Under the pieces are notes generated by a model. It was not told the origin of the DNA and ran no database searches. It saw only the letters and a list, made by a program, of their open reading frames with translations. Of a DNA stretch of 35,795 bases, positions 5,076 to 12,672 are shown piece by piece; the first letter of the stretch is position 1, and every line of letters starts with the position of its first letter. The translations under genes and the position numbers were made by a program. This DNA comes from Syntrophobacteraceae bacterium (GTDB lineage: Bacteria; Desulfobacterota; Syntrophobacteria; Syntrophobacterales; Syntrophobacteraceae). The stretch covers positions 6,417-42,211 of the forward strand of contig PLSV01000382.1 in NCBI GenBank assembly GCA_003165235.1. The letters are read 5' to 3'.

Positions 5076-7451
5076 TCACTTGACAGGTTTAAGGGTCTCC
5101 TGTCCTTTGCCGCTCCCCCAGATACCTTTGAGCATTCCGTTGGACCCCATCCGATACACTATGATCTCGTTCGCAGCGCCCTCACCTTTTCTGTTTATAG
5201 TCAAAGTCTGTCCAAGCAGAGTCCCGACGCCTGTAAAGGTATGACCCGCAATCTTCCATGTAACGGAGTACCTGTCTTCGCTCCGGGTAATCCCTGCCGT
5301 CCCCTTGTACTTAGCGCCGTTGGGTCTTGTTCCTTCAAGAGTGTAGTTGCCTTCCAGTCTTATCTCGGGGCCCTTCAGCGGGGTTTTCCCCAGGGACGCA
5401 GACTGTTGCTGGGCTGTTTGCTTCCCGAACAGGAACTGCCAGGGTTGAAATGGCTTACCGCTCGCGCCATGGGAAATTGAAGGAGTCGTTGTCGCCGTTA
5501 CGCTGGCCATATTGGATCTGGCGCTGGCGTTGCCGGGATTTTCATCCAGGGACCGCTTGAAAAAAAGTTTGGCTGTATCGAAGTAGCCCTTCTTCATATA
5601 ACAGGTCCCGATGTTTGCAAGCACCTCATCTCTATTGCGCGGCTTGAGTCTGAGACTGGCCTCAAAAGACTGGATCGCCATATCGAACTCAGTCTGTCCC
5701 ATATAGACATTGCCCAGTTCGTAATGAACCTCTGCAACGCTGCGGTTCAGGCTCAACGCCTGCCGGTACCGCCGTATGGCCGCCAAAGGGTCGTTTCTGG
5801 ACACGTGAAGACGGGCCAGGGAGAGTACACAGTCATAATTGTTCGGATTAAGAGTCAAAGCCTCCTCCAGGAGCTTTTGAGTCCCCTGCGGATCGATTAG
5901 AAACTGACTTTCAGACTCGGGAGACAAAGCTACGGCGCAGACTTGGCTCTGGCCTGTGTCGGGACCCGGCTTGGGGGCTTGCGGCCGCCCTGCCGATGAT
6001 TCGGTGTTCGCAGGCACAGTTGCAGGGGGCTGGACTTGCTCCACTCCTCCAGCCTGCTCCTGGACAGCCGGCTCCGGAACAGCCTGCTGCTGGACAGCCG
6101 GCTCCGGAACAGCCTGCTTTGGGACAGCCTGCTCTGGAACAGCCTGCTTTGGGACAGCCTGCTCCGGGACAACCGGCTTTGGGACAGTCTCCTGCGGCAC
6201 AGCCTGCTTTGGGACAGCCTGCTCCGGGACAACCGGCTTTGGGACAGCCTCCTGCGGCCCATCCTGCTTTGGGACAGCCTGCGTCGGGTTTTGCGCCGGG
6301 ATAAGGTTGAAACGCCACAAAACAGCTCCACCGGCGAAAACTCCCAGCAACAGCACCAGGACGATTACCGGTATATACAGCCTTGTCCTTCTCGCTTTCG
6401 GAAGGTCTTCCCTGTCCCCCTCACGCTGATGCGCCGCTTCCCCTTTCGGCCCGGCGGCGTAAATCTGCTGCTCGGGAGGGAAACTATGGGCGCCAAAGAC
6501 AGGCCCGATTGCAGGGGCGCCGGATTCCGGCTGGCCAGCCAGCATGGTTCTGTCAAGAAAGACTTGAGATGTTGTGGTCGCCCCAGGGTCTGTTGGGGCG
6601 GCGGAGGCCAACGCCTTCAAGTCTTTTAGCATTTCTGCGGGTTTTTGATAGCGTTGGGAAGGGTCCTTTGCCATAGCTCTAAAGATTACTCGGGCAACCG
6701 CTTGTGGAATGTTTACATTGACGATATTTGGGGGAATCGGATCTATTTGCACAATTTTATAGGTGAGGGTCGCCGTATTTTCCGCCTCAAAGGGTTTAGA
6801 GCCGGTCACCAGCTCGTAAAACACAGCGCCCAGAGAAAAGATATCTGAGCGAATATCCACCTTCCTGCCGGAAATCTGTTCGGGAGACATATAAAACGGG
6901 GTTCCAAGAACCATCCCTGTGACCGTCAGTGAAAGTGAAGGAAGCTTGGCGATCCCAAAATCCATGACTTTCACCCTGTTGTCTTCCGTAATCATGATGT
7001 TGGATGGTTTGATGTCCCTGTGCACTATACCTGCCTTGTCAGCAGTCACAACAGCCAGCAGGGTTTGTTCGAGAATGGGGATTGCTTCCTCCACAGGAAT
7101 AGCTCCACGCTCCTTAAGAACTTGGCTCAGGGTTTTCCCTTGAATATATTCCATGCAGATATACTGAAATTCGTCCGTCTCCCCATAAGAGTGGATGGTG
7201 ACTATATTGGGGTGCACAAGATTGCCGGCAGTCTGAGCTTCGTGTTTAAGCCTTTTCAGAGCTTCTTCCCGATGAAGGGCTTCCGCATCCGTTGCATTTT
7301 TGTAGTTTTTGGGAATAAGCTTTAATGCTACAACTCTTGCGAGCATGGAATCGTAAGCCTTAAACACCATGCCCATTGACCCTTCAGCGATGAAGGACTC
7401 CACGGTGAACTGATCGATATGCTTTCCTACAATCTTGTCTGTCTTAACCAT
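5076..7451 (-). CDS. Membrane Ser/Thr protein kinase with Pro-rich repeat linker, TPRs and C-terminal beta domain
   Basis: A 791-residue Hanks-type kinase. Residues 15-270 hold the kinase domain: Gly loop EGSMGMVFKAYD (23-34), Lys44, HRDIKPSN (144-151), DFG (164-166) and GTPFYMSPEQ, all intact. A transmembrane helix follows at about 357-379, so the rest should be periplasmic. A Pro-rich five-residue repeat (VPKQA/VPEQA) covers about 385-470. Three or so TPRs lie at about 520-635. The last 100 residues, with LEGNYTLEGTRPNG and GVGTLLGQTLTI, look like a small beta-barrel domain I cannot name. The ATG follows GAGGA. It is divergent from an FHA-cyclase gene, which may be its partner. Confidence 0.92.
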   Translation of the reverse strand: MVKTDKIVGKHIDQFTVESFIAEGSMGMVFKAYDSMLARVVALKLIPKNYKNATDAEALHREEALKRLKHEAQTAGNLVHPNIVTIHSYGETDEFQYICMEYIQGKTLSQVLKERGAIPVEEAIPILEQTLLAVVTADKAGIVHRDIKPSNIMITEDNRVKVMDFGIAKLPSLSLTVTGMVLGTPFYMSPEQISGRKVDIRSDIFSLGAVFYELVTGSKPFEAENTATLTYKIVQIDPIPPNIVNVNIPQAVARVIFRAMAKDPSQRYQKPAEMLKDLKALASAAPTDPGATTTSQVFLDRTMLAGQPESGAPAIGPVFGAHSFPPEQQIYAAGPKGEAAHQREGDREDLPKARRTRLYIPVIVLVLLLGVFAGGAVLWRFNLIPAQNPTQAVPKQDGPQEAVPKPVVPEQAVPKQAVPQETVPKPVVPEQAVPKQAVPEQAVPKQAVPEPAVQQQAVPEPAVQEQAGGVEQVQPPATVPANTESSAGRPQAPKPGPDTGQSQVCAVALSPESESQFLIDPQGTQKLLEEALTLNPNNYDCVLSLARLHVSRNDPLAAIRRYRQALSLNRSVAEVHYELGNVYMGQTEFDMAIQSFEASLRLKPRNRDEVLANIGTCYMKKGYFDTAKLFFKRSLDENPGNASARSNMASVTATTTPSISHGASGKPFQPWQFLFGKQTAQQQSASLGKTPLKGPEIRLEGNYTLEGTRPNGAKYKGTAGITRSEDRYSVTWKIAGHTFTGVGTLLGQTLTINRKGEGAANEIIVYRMGSNGMLKGIWGSGKGQETLKPVK
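6057..6297 (-). repeat. 15-bp tandem repeat inside the kinase gene
   Basis: About fifteen imperfect copies of a 15-bp unit (plus strand GGGACAGCCTGCTCC and variants) encode the pentapeptides VPKQA, VPEQA, VPKPV and VPEPA. Because the unit is a multiple of three, copy-number change keeps the frame. It produces several long spurious ORFs on both strands. Confidence 0.9.
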
Positions 7452-7691
7452 GAAATCCTCACGTGCAGGCGATCAAACAAGTTGGGAATTTATCGGAGCA
7501 TGGGTCATCCAGGCGTCCCCCGAGACCGCCGGGGCGCATAAGACCGGTCGCGCTCTTCAATTATAAACATACTGCCCCATACCATACAACTTCTTATGCC
7601 CTGTGAGCGCGATTTTATGTGGCTGTCGCGCGCCAATAGCAAACCCTTGCGGTTTGTGCTGAAAAATAGGATAAAAGAATTGAGGAATATT
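7452..7691. promoter_or_regulatory. Divergent intergenic region between kinase and cyclase genes
   Basis: A 240-base region that must carry promoters for both genes. An AT-rich stretch (TTCAATTATAAACAT near 7557) stands out, but no -35/-10 pair is clear enough to assign. Ribosome binding sites are seen at both ends (GAGGA for the kinase, GAGGAA for the cyclase). Confidence 0.45.
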
Positions 7692-9269
7692 ATGGCGAAG
7701 CTGATTATCAAAGATAGCAACGGGATTCGAGAAGTCACACTGGAAACGCTAAACTCCGTCGGGCGTTCTCCAGCCAATCAGGTGCAGATTTTCGATCCGC
7801 TCGTCTCCAAACAACATTGCCTGATTTTTGCCGACCGGTACGGCAATTATAGCATCAAGGACTTAGGCAGCCGGAACGGGACCTTTCTCAACAAAAAGCG
7901 TGTCGAGGGCGACATAAGTCTTCAAAATGGAGACGAGATCTCACTGGGCGCGACATCCTGCATGTTCCAGCTCACGATGGCGGGCAGCCCGGTGACGCTG
8001 GATGACGACCGATGTCAGGTAATAGTGTTCGATCAGATTTACCTTAAATCTTTACAGCGAAGCCGCTTTCTCCCGGAAAAGGACATTACCGATGAGAAAG
8101 CTCTTCGCAGTGATTACGAAAAGCTGCGAATTGCTCATGAACTTCAGCGGGATATCGGCCTTGAACTCAACCTGGCCCGAATTTTCAATCGAATCCTTGC
8201 CCGCACTTTTGAGGTATTGGTGTGTGACCAGGCCGTAATTCTGACGGCCGATGCAACGGGGAATATGGCTGTAGAGGCGTTCAAGACACAAACGCATAAA
8301 GACAGGGTGGTCGTTTCCTCGACTGTAATAAGGCGAGTTCAAGAGAAAAAAGTGGGAGTAATAAGCGCAGACGCCCTTGCTGATGAACGTTTTCAGGGCG
8401 CCGCCTCAATCGTCAGCCAGAAAGTGCGCTCCTCGATGGCCGTTCCCATACTGCACGAAGATGAGCTGCTCGGGATCATGGTCATCGAGTCCTCTGCGGC
8501 GGTCATGGCGTACACGAAGAAGGACCTTCTCCTCTTCAGCAATATCGCCCTGCAGACAGCAAACCTGATCAAAATGGCCCAAATGGCGAAAAAGATAGAG
8601 ACCGATGCCGCTACGCGCGAAAGATTTCAGCGCCTGCTCTCCCCCGATCTCGCCGAGATGGTTGTTTCCGGCAAACTCAAGGTGGAAAAGGGCGGCGAGG
8701 AGCGCATCGCTACGACTCTTTTCGCCGATATACGCGGCTTCACCTCTATGTGCGAAAAAATGGAAGCCTCCGAGGTCCTCATCCTGCTCAACGAGTTCTT
8801 TGAGATGATGGTGGATATCGCTTTCTCCTACGAGGGAACGGTGGATAAGTTTGTGGGAGACATGATTATGGTCGTCTGGGGGGCTCCGGTGGCTCATTCC
8901 GATGACCCCCGCCGGGCAGTCCAGGCAGCCTTGGACATGCAGGCGGCGCTGGAGCGTTACAACACCGCTTGCAAGCACCCGATCCGCATCGGAATTGGTA
9001 TAAACACAGATCGACTCGTCGCAGGATATATCGGGTCTACGCTCACCATGAGCTACTCGGTTATCGGGGATGCGGTGAATATCGCATCGAGGCTTTGCTC
9101 TGCTGCAGGTCCGGGCCAGATACTTATATCCGAAAACACTTACCGAAAAATACGCACGCACTTCGACACAGTCGAGTTAGACCCCTTGAAGGCCAAAGGG
9201 AAATCAACGCCTCTCAAGGTTTTCGGCGTGCTCGGTTCGAAGCCGGAACCCACTACGGTTATTGACTGA
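7692..9269 (+). CDS. FHA-GAF-class III adenylate cyclase
   Basis: A 525-residue soluble signalling enzyme. Residues 1-95 form an FHA domain with the phosphothreonine-binding residues Gly24-Arg25, Ser39, His42 and Asn62-Gly63. About 150-305 resembles a GAF domain. Residues 340-515 are a class III cyclase: metal-binding Asp346 (FADIRGF) and Asp390 (VDKFVGDMIM), adenine-selecting Lys386 and Asp460, and transition-state Asn463 and Arg467. All key residues are present, so cAMP synthesis is predicted. The ATG at 7692 is chosen over an upstream start at 7596 because GAGGAA precedes it and the FHA domain begins at once. The FHA domain could read phosphorylation by the divergent kinase. Confidence 0.93.
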   Translation: MAKLIIKDSNGIREVTLETLNSVGRSPANQVQIFDPLVSKQHCLIFADRYGNYSIKDLGSRNGTFLNKKRVEGDISLQNGDEISLGATSCMFQLTMAGSPVTLDDDRCQVIVFDQIYLKSLQRSRFLPEKDITDEKALRSDYEKLRIAHELQRDIGLELNLARIFNRILARTFEVLVCDQAVILTADATGNMAVEAFKTQTHKDRVVVSSTVIRRVQEKKVGVISADALADERFQGAASIVSQKVRSSMAVPILHEDELLGIMVIESSAAVMAYTKKDLLLFSNIALQTANLIKMAQMAKKIETDAATRERFQRLLSPDLAEMVVSGKLKVEKGGEERIATTLFADIRGFTSMCEKMEASEVLILLNEFFEMMVDIAFSYEGTVDKFVGDMIMVVWGAPVAHSDDPRRAVQAALDMQAALERYNTACKHPIRIGIGINTDRLVAGYIGSTLTMSYSVIGDAVNIASRLCSAAGPGQILISENTYRKIRTHFDTVELDPLKAKGKSTPLKVFGVLGSKPEPTTVID

Positions 9270-9271
9270 AT

Positions 9272-9298
9272 AAGACCTCATGGGCCATGCCCGCTCCC
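9272..9298 (+). repeat. Second copy of the KTSWA/PAP sequence
   Basis: Twenty-seven bases starting three bases after the cyclase stop match 4941-4967 with four differences. The encoded residues are KTSWAMPAP. There is no ATG in frame, only CTG AAT before the Lys codon, and a TGA lies just upstream. If translated, the frame stays open to about 9403. It is annotated as a repeat because coding is unproven. Confidence 0.45.
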
Positions 9299-9399
9299 AG
9301 CGGCTTGAGACTGACATTAAATTCCTGGATCGTGTGGCGGAACAGGTTTACCGTGGACCGCGTACGGCCTCGCCAAATGGGGAGCGTCGTATTTTGTGC

Positions 9400-9428
9400 T
9401 TGACGCCATTTCGAAAGCTTTCTATAAG
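9400..9428 (+). promoter_or_regulatory. Sigma-70-type promoter for the cbiM riboswitch transcript
   Basis: TTGACG and TATAAG are separated by exactly 17 bases. The predicted transcription start is near 9435, just before the cobalamin riboswitch aptamer. Both boxes differ from consensus at one position. Confidence 0.72.
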
Positions 9429-9450
9429 AAAAATCACATAGTCTTTAACA

Positions 9451-9603
9451 TCAGGTACAGAACAAGTTTAATAGGGAATCCCGTTAAAATCGGGAGCGGT
9501 CCCGCCGCTGTAAACGGGGACGAAATCCGGTGAAACCACTGTCTTTTTGAGATGGGAAGGGCCGGAGAGTAGAGCGATCCGTGAGCCAGAAGACCTGCCT
9601 GAT
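9451..9603 (+). promoter_or_regulatory. Cobalamin riboswitch upstream of cbiM
   Basis: The conserved core blocks appear in order: AGGGAATCCCGTTAAAATC, AGCGGTCCCGCCGCTGTAA, GGGACGAA, CCACTG, GATGGGAAGG and the B12-box-like GAGCCAGAAGACCTGCC. The closing P1 stem pairs TCAGG at 9451 with CCTGA at 9599. An intrinsic terminator follows at 9669, so ligand binding should stop transcription before cbiM when cobalamin is plentiful. Confidence 0.95.
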
Positions 9604-9668
9604 GCCGTTCAGGGAATCGGTGCGTGGAAGGTCCGATACCCACCGAAGGATCAAGTGAACCAGGGTGC

Positions 9669-9703
9669 AATCCTTAGGGCGTTTTGCTCTAGGGATTTTT
9701 TTT
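9669..9703 (+). terminator. Riboswitch-controlled intrinsic terminator
   Basis: A 12-bp stem (AATCCTTAGGGC / GCTCTAGGGATT, with two G-U pairs) and a GTTTT loop is followed by eight T residues. It lies between the aptamer and cbiM, the classic layout for an OFF switch by premature termination. Confidence 0.88.
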
Positions 9704-9761
9704 GCTGGCCGGCCATGACAATTTTCGGCTGTCCATTCAATAGAATTTACGGGAGAGAGGT

Positions 9762-10496
9762 ATGAGAGGCAAGCGCAGCGCCATCATGATAATTCTTGTA
9801 TTCACATCACTGCTCATGCTGCCGGACGTGCCTGCGTTCGCGATGCACATCACCGAGGGAATTCTGCCGGCGCAGTGGGCGCTGCTATGGTTTGCGGTCT
9901 CTGCGCCCTTCCTCTTTCTGGGGCTGCGTGAATTGCGCCTGCGCGGACAGCGCAATGCTCAGCTCAAACCGATGATCGGATTGGTAGGGGCGGCCGTGTT
10001 CATAATATCCTGCATGCCGATCCCTGTCCCTGCGGCGGGCACATGTTCGCATCCCTGCGGGACGGGTATCGCCGCCATCTTCATCGGCCCGCTTCTCACG
10101 GTTGTCGTGAGCAGCGTCGCGTTGCTGCTGCAGGCCCTTTTCCTTGCACACGGCGGGCTTACCACTCTCGGAGCGAATCTTGCCTCAATGGGAATCGCCG
10201 GCGCTTTTGCAGGCTACGGCATATTTATTTTGGTCAGGCGGCTAACCGGCAGATGGTGGATGGCTGCTTTCCTTTGCGGCCTTCTATCGGATTGGGCCAC
10301 ATATAGCCTCACATCTCTTCAACTCGCCGCCGCTCTGCATGGTGCTGCTCCCTTCGGTAAATTCTTTCTTACGGTGCTTCTGGCATTCGTGCCTACCCAG
10401 GTCCCGCTCGGGATTCTCGAGGGGTTCCTGTGTGTAGCCGCCTACAGGTTCATTCTGACACGCAGGCCCGAATTGCTTAAAATCTTTGCGGTTTAG
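9762..10496 (+). CDS. cbiM: Cobalt transport protein CbiM
   Basis: A 244-residue substrate-specific membrane component (S unit) of an ECF-type cobalt importer. A signal-like N-terminus ends at Ala27. Cleavage there would expose Met-His (28-29) followed by ITEGILP, the N-terminal loop in which the His contributes to Co(II) binding in this family. Six or so membrane segments follow, with the conserved GTCSHPCGTGIAA and FVPTQVPLGILEG motifs. It is translated from an ATG after GAGAGG. The upstream cobalamin riboswitch and terminator predict expression only when cobalamin is low. A CbiN-like gene follows at once; no CbiQ or CbiO is in the window. Confidence 0.95.
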   Translation: MRGKRSAIMIILVFTSLLMLPDVPAFAMHITEGILPAQWALLWFAVSAPFLFLGLRELRLRGQRNAQLKPMIGLVGAAVFIISCMPIPVPAAGTCSHPCGTGIAAIFIGPLLTVVVSSVALLLQALFLAHGGLTTLGANLASMGIAGAFAGYGIFILVRRLTGRWWMAAFLCGLLSDWATYSLTSLQLAAALHGAAPFGKFFLTVLLAFVPTQVPLGILEGFLCVAAYRFILTRRPELLKIFAV

Positions 10497-10507
10497 ACGG
10501 AGGATTT

Positions 10508-10801
10508 ATGAAAAAAATCTGGCTAGCAAGCGGCCTCATCATTTTACTGGCTCTGGGCATGTATATCGGCCTTCGGACCTCTGACTCCAAATGGGCCGGG
10601 GTCGATGAGTCGGTGGTGGAAAAGTTCGCCATAGAGGCAAACCGCCCTCCGCATGAGCCCCTGATCAACATCGAACATGGGGACTTACCTCTTTTGCTGT
10701 TTCTATTGGCGGGCGCGGCAGGTGGATTTGCAGCGGGTTATTCTTTTCGGGGTTTATTTCCGCCAAAGGGCAAAACCGAACGCCTTGCAACCGGCATTTG
10801 A
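10508..10801 (+). CDS. CbiN-like small cobalt transporter subunit
   Basis: A 97-residue protein with two membrane helices (about 4-22 and 59-82) flanking a periplasmic loop (DSKWAGVDESVVEKFA...PLINIEHGDLP). This layout and its position directly after cbiM match the small CbiN/NikN-type or PDGLE-like subunits of cobalt and nickel ECF transporters. CbiN stimulates metal loading by CbiM. Sequence similarity to classical CbiN is weak, so the symbol is left empty. A good GGAGG precedes the ATG and the gap to cbiM is 11 bases, so they form one operon. After the stop comes a second cobalamin riboswitch. Confidence 0.75.
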   Translation: MKKIWLASGLIILLALGMYIGLRTSDSKWAGVDESVVEKFAIEANRPPHEPLINIEHGDLPLLLFLLAGAAGGFAAGYSFRGLFPPKGKTERLATGI

Positions 10802-10812
10802 GTTTTTCCAGG

Positions 10813-10962
10813 GCATCGATTCGAGGGAAGGAAGCGCATCTCTTCCGCCGCCCTGCGACTGTGATCGGGACGAAAGCCGCAGAATCGCCACTGTCATGCC
10901 CGGGGCCCGATGGGAAGGCGCGGTGAGTAGGATTAACGTAAGCCAGGAGACCTGATCGATGC
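10813..10962 (+). promoter_or_regulatory. Second cobalamin riboswitch, upstream of the porin gene
   Basis: Core blocks are GAGGGAAGGAAG, CCGCCCTGCGACTGTGATC, GGGACGAAAGCC, CCACTG, GATGGGAAGG, GTGAGTAGG and AGCCAGGAGACCTG. P1 pairs GCATCGAT (10813-10820) with ATCGATGC (10955-10962). The aptamer looks complete. It starts 12 bases after the cbiN-like stop, so it may act as an internal switch in a cbiMN-porin transcript, or it may have its own promoter, which I could not identify. Confidence 0.9.
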
Positions 10963-10973
10963 ACATCGATTTT
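10955..10973 (+). promoter_or_regulatory. Alternative hairpin in the expression platform of the second riboswitch
   Basis: ATCGAT, GCAC, ATCGAT and TTTT follow one another. The first ATCGAT is the 3' strand of aptamer helix P1, so P1 and this hairpin are mutually exclusive. The short stem and four T residues make a weak terminator at best; anti-P1 switching is inferred. Confidence 0.45.
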
Positions 10974-11006
10974 GCTCATATTTCCCGAGGGGGAAGGTGG
11001 GGTCTC

Positions 11007-12509
11007 ATGACGAAGAATGCTGCAATTGCGTTGGTTTTCCTTTGTCTTGTGTTTCCTTTCAAATGTACGGCTGAAGAATCACGCCCGGGAGCCATCGAAG
11101 CTGTCCAACTCCAACCGGACGTGCAGGCGGGAATCGGAGCTGAGCCCTCTGAAGGCGCCGGCCCGGCCCCTGGAGAAGCCCCTGCTAAACGCGAGGGCCC
11201 CGTTGCTGATTCCCGCAGGGACTGCCCCGAGCAAAAAAGTGAAGAGTGTCCAGGTTGGGTCCCAAAGTTTCTGGGGGCGCAATACAACTTCGTCTTTCAA
11301 GACATGCCCCCCTTTCACAGCCCATACCAGGGCCGGAACAGCCTGAGTTTTCTAAACGGCCTGGGCCGGCAGGCAACTCAGACGTATGGAGCGTATTTCG
11401 GTTCACAATTGGCGCCGGGGCTCCAGGCGTATGCAGATTTCGAGTATTTTCAGGGAAACGGGATCAGCAACGGCGTTGGACTCGGCGGGTATGTCAACGG
11501 GGACGTAATCAGGGCGGGATCGTCGGACCTGCCAAAGGTCCCCTACCTGGCCCGGCTGTATCTCCGATACTATTATCCTCTCTCAGGCGAAACCGAGAAG
11601 GTGGAACGGTCCATGGACCAGCTCCCGGCGGCGCAGCCTGTCAGCAGGTGGGAGTTTAAATTCGGAAAGTTGGCTTTAACGGATGATTTCGACTTAAATC
11701 GCTACGCCAACAATAACCGCACGCAGTTTTTAAACTACGATTTCCTCTTCAATACGGCATGGGACTACGCCGCAGACACCAGGGGCTACTCCTATGGAAT
11801 CGTAGCGGCCCTGTATCAGCCGCTATGGAGGCTGGCCTTCGGGGTCTTTATGGAGCCGGATACGCAGAACGGTGCGCGCTTTGATGTTCTTGACGCCAGA
11901 GAACTTGGACACAACCTCGAACTCACTCTGAAGCCCAACGGCGCCGGCACGGTAGTTCGTTTGCTCTCCTACTTGAATGAGGGACGGATGGGAAGCTATG
12001 ACGCGGCCCTGGCGTTAGGACGCGCTGCATCCAAGGCGCCCGATATTCTGCTCGTCGAGCAGCCCGGCGGCACGAAATACGGCTTTGGATTGAATGTTGA
12101 ACAGCCGCTGGCTGACGATGGGGAAACCGGCATTTTCGGGCGCATCGGCTGGAACGACGGGAGTCACCAGACTTGGGCCTATACGGAATCCGACCGCCAT
12201 GCGAGTCTCGGCGCACAGCTAAGCGGAATACATTGGAAGAGGCCTGACGACCGCCTGGGCGTCGCCTATGGGGTCAATGGCCTCTCAGAACCGCACAAGG
12301 ACTACCTCGAGGCCGGAGGGATCGGCATGCTGCTGGGAGACGGCAAACTGAATTACGGCTTCGAGCAGGTCATGGAACTCTATTACAACATCCAGGTGTG
12401 CCGCTATGTGCATATAAGCCCGGACTTTCAATTCCTCCAGGACCCCGGGTACAACAGAGACCGTGGTCCTGTCGAGGTATACGGTCTGCGGTTGCGGGTG
12501 AGCTTCTGA
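11007..12509 (+). CDS. OprB-like outer-membrane porin under cobalamin riboswitch control
   Basis: A 500-residue predicted beta-barrel. A signal peptide (MTKNAAIALVFLCLVFPFKC) is followed by a Pro/Ala/Glu-rich stretch to about residue 90. The barrel begins at GAQYNFVFQDMPPFHSPYQG, with features of the carbohydrate-porin family: QTYGAYFGSQL, YADFEYFQGNGISNGVGLGGYVNG, YLARLYLRYYYPL, and a terminal Phe (LRLRVSF), the usual C-terminal barrel signal. The start at 11007 follows AAGGTGGGG. An earlier ATG at 10959 lies inside the riboswitch and is rejected. The riboswitch implies a role in uptake of cobalt, a chelate or a corrinoid; sugar transport is less likely. The role is inference. Confidence 0.82.
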   Translation: MTKNAAIALVFLCLVFPFKCTAEESRPGAIEAVQLQPDVQAGIGAEPSEGAGPAPGEAPAKREGPVADSRRDCPEQKSEECPGWVPKFLGAQYNFVFQDMPPFHSPYQGRNSLSFLNGLGRQATQTYGAYFGSQLAPGLQAYADFEYFQGNGISNGVGLGGYVNGDVIRAGSSDLPKVPYLARLYLRYYYPLSGETEKVERSMDQLPAAQPVSRWEFKFGKLALTDDFDLNRYANNNRTQFLNYDFLFNTAWDYAADTRGYSYGIVAALYQPLWRLAFGVFMEPDTQNGARFDVLDARELGHNLELTLKPNGAGTVVRLLSYLNEGRMGSYDAALALGRAASKAPDILLVEQPGGTKYGFGLNVEQPLADDGETGIFGRIGWNDGSHQTWAYTESDRHASLGAQLSGIHWKRPDDRLGVAYGVNGLSEPHKDYLEAGGIGMLLGDGKLNYGFEQVMELYYNIQVCRYVHISPDFQFLQDPGYNRDRGPVEVYGLRLRVSF

Positions 12510-12604
12510 TTCGTAATCCGCTCCCCGTTTCTGCGTCCTTTTCCCGTCCGGGCCATGTCCGGCCCCTGTGGTGGAATTTGTCCCCTGCGCCCTGCCGGGC
12601 GCAC

Positions 12605-12646
12605 AATACAAAAATGGCAGAGTCACTTGAACTGACCCTGCCATTT
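12605..12646 (-). terminator. Intrinsic terminator downstream of the PEP-CTERM gene
   Basis: On the minus strand AAATGGCAG pairs with CTGCCATTT around an inner GTCA/TGAC stem and is followed by a T-run. It lies just after the minus-strand PEP-CTERM gene. As the stem is symmetrical it may also help end the porin transcript. Confidence 0.72.
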
Positions 12647-12672
12647 GAGCCCACTCTATTTTGAGAGCCGAT

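Noticed and set aside
5911-6629. Several long ORFs rich in Cys/Gly, Ser/Arg or Gln/Pro over the kinase repeat.
   Set aside because: They are artefacts of the 15-bp tandem repeat read in other frames; the kinase frame carries real domains on both sides.
8406-9161. A 251-codon minus-strand ORF opposite the cyclase.
   Set aside because: The plus strand carries the intact catalytic motifs of a class III cyclase.
10959-11006. Earlier start for the porin gene at 10959.
   Set aside because: It lies within the riboswitch P1 strand; the signal peptide begins at 11007.
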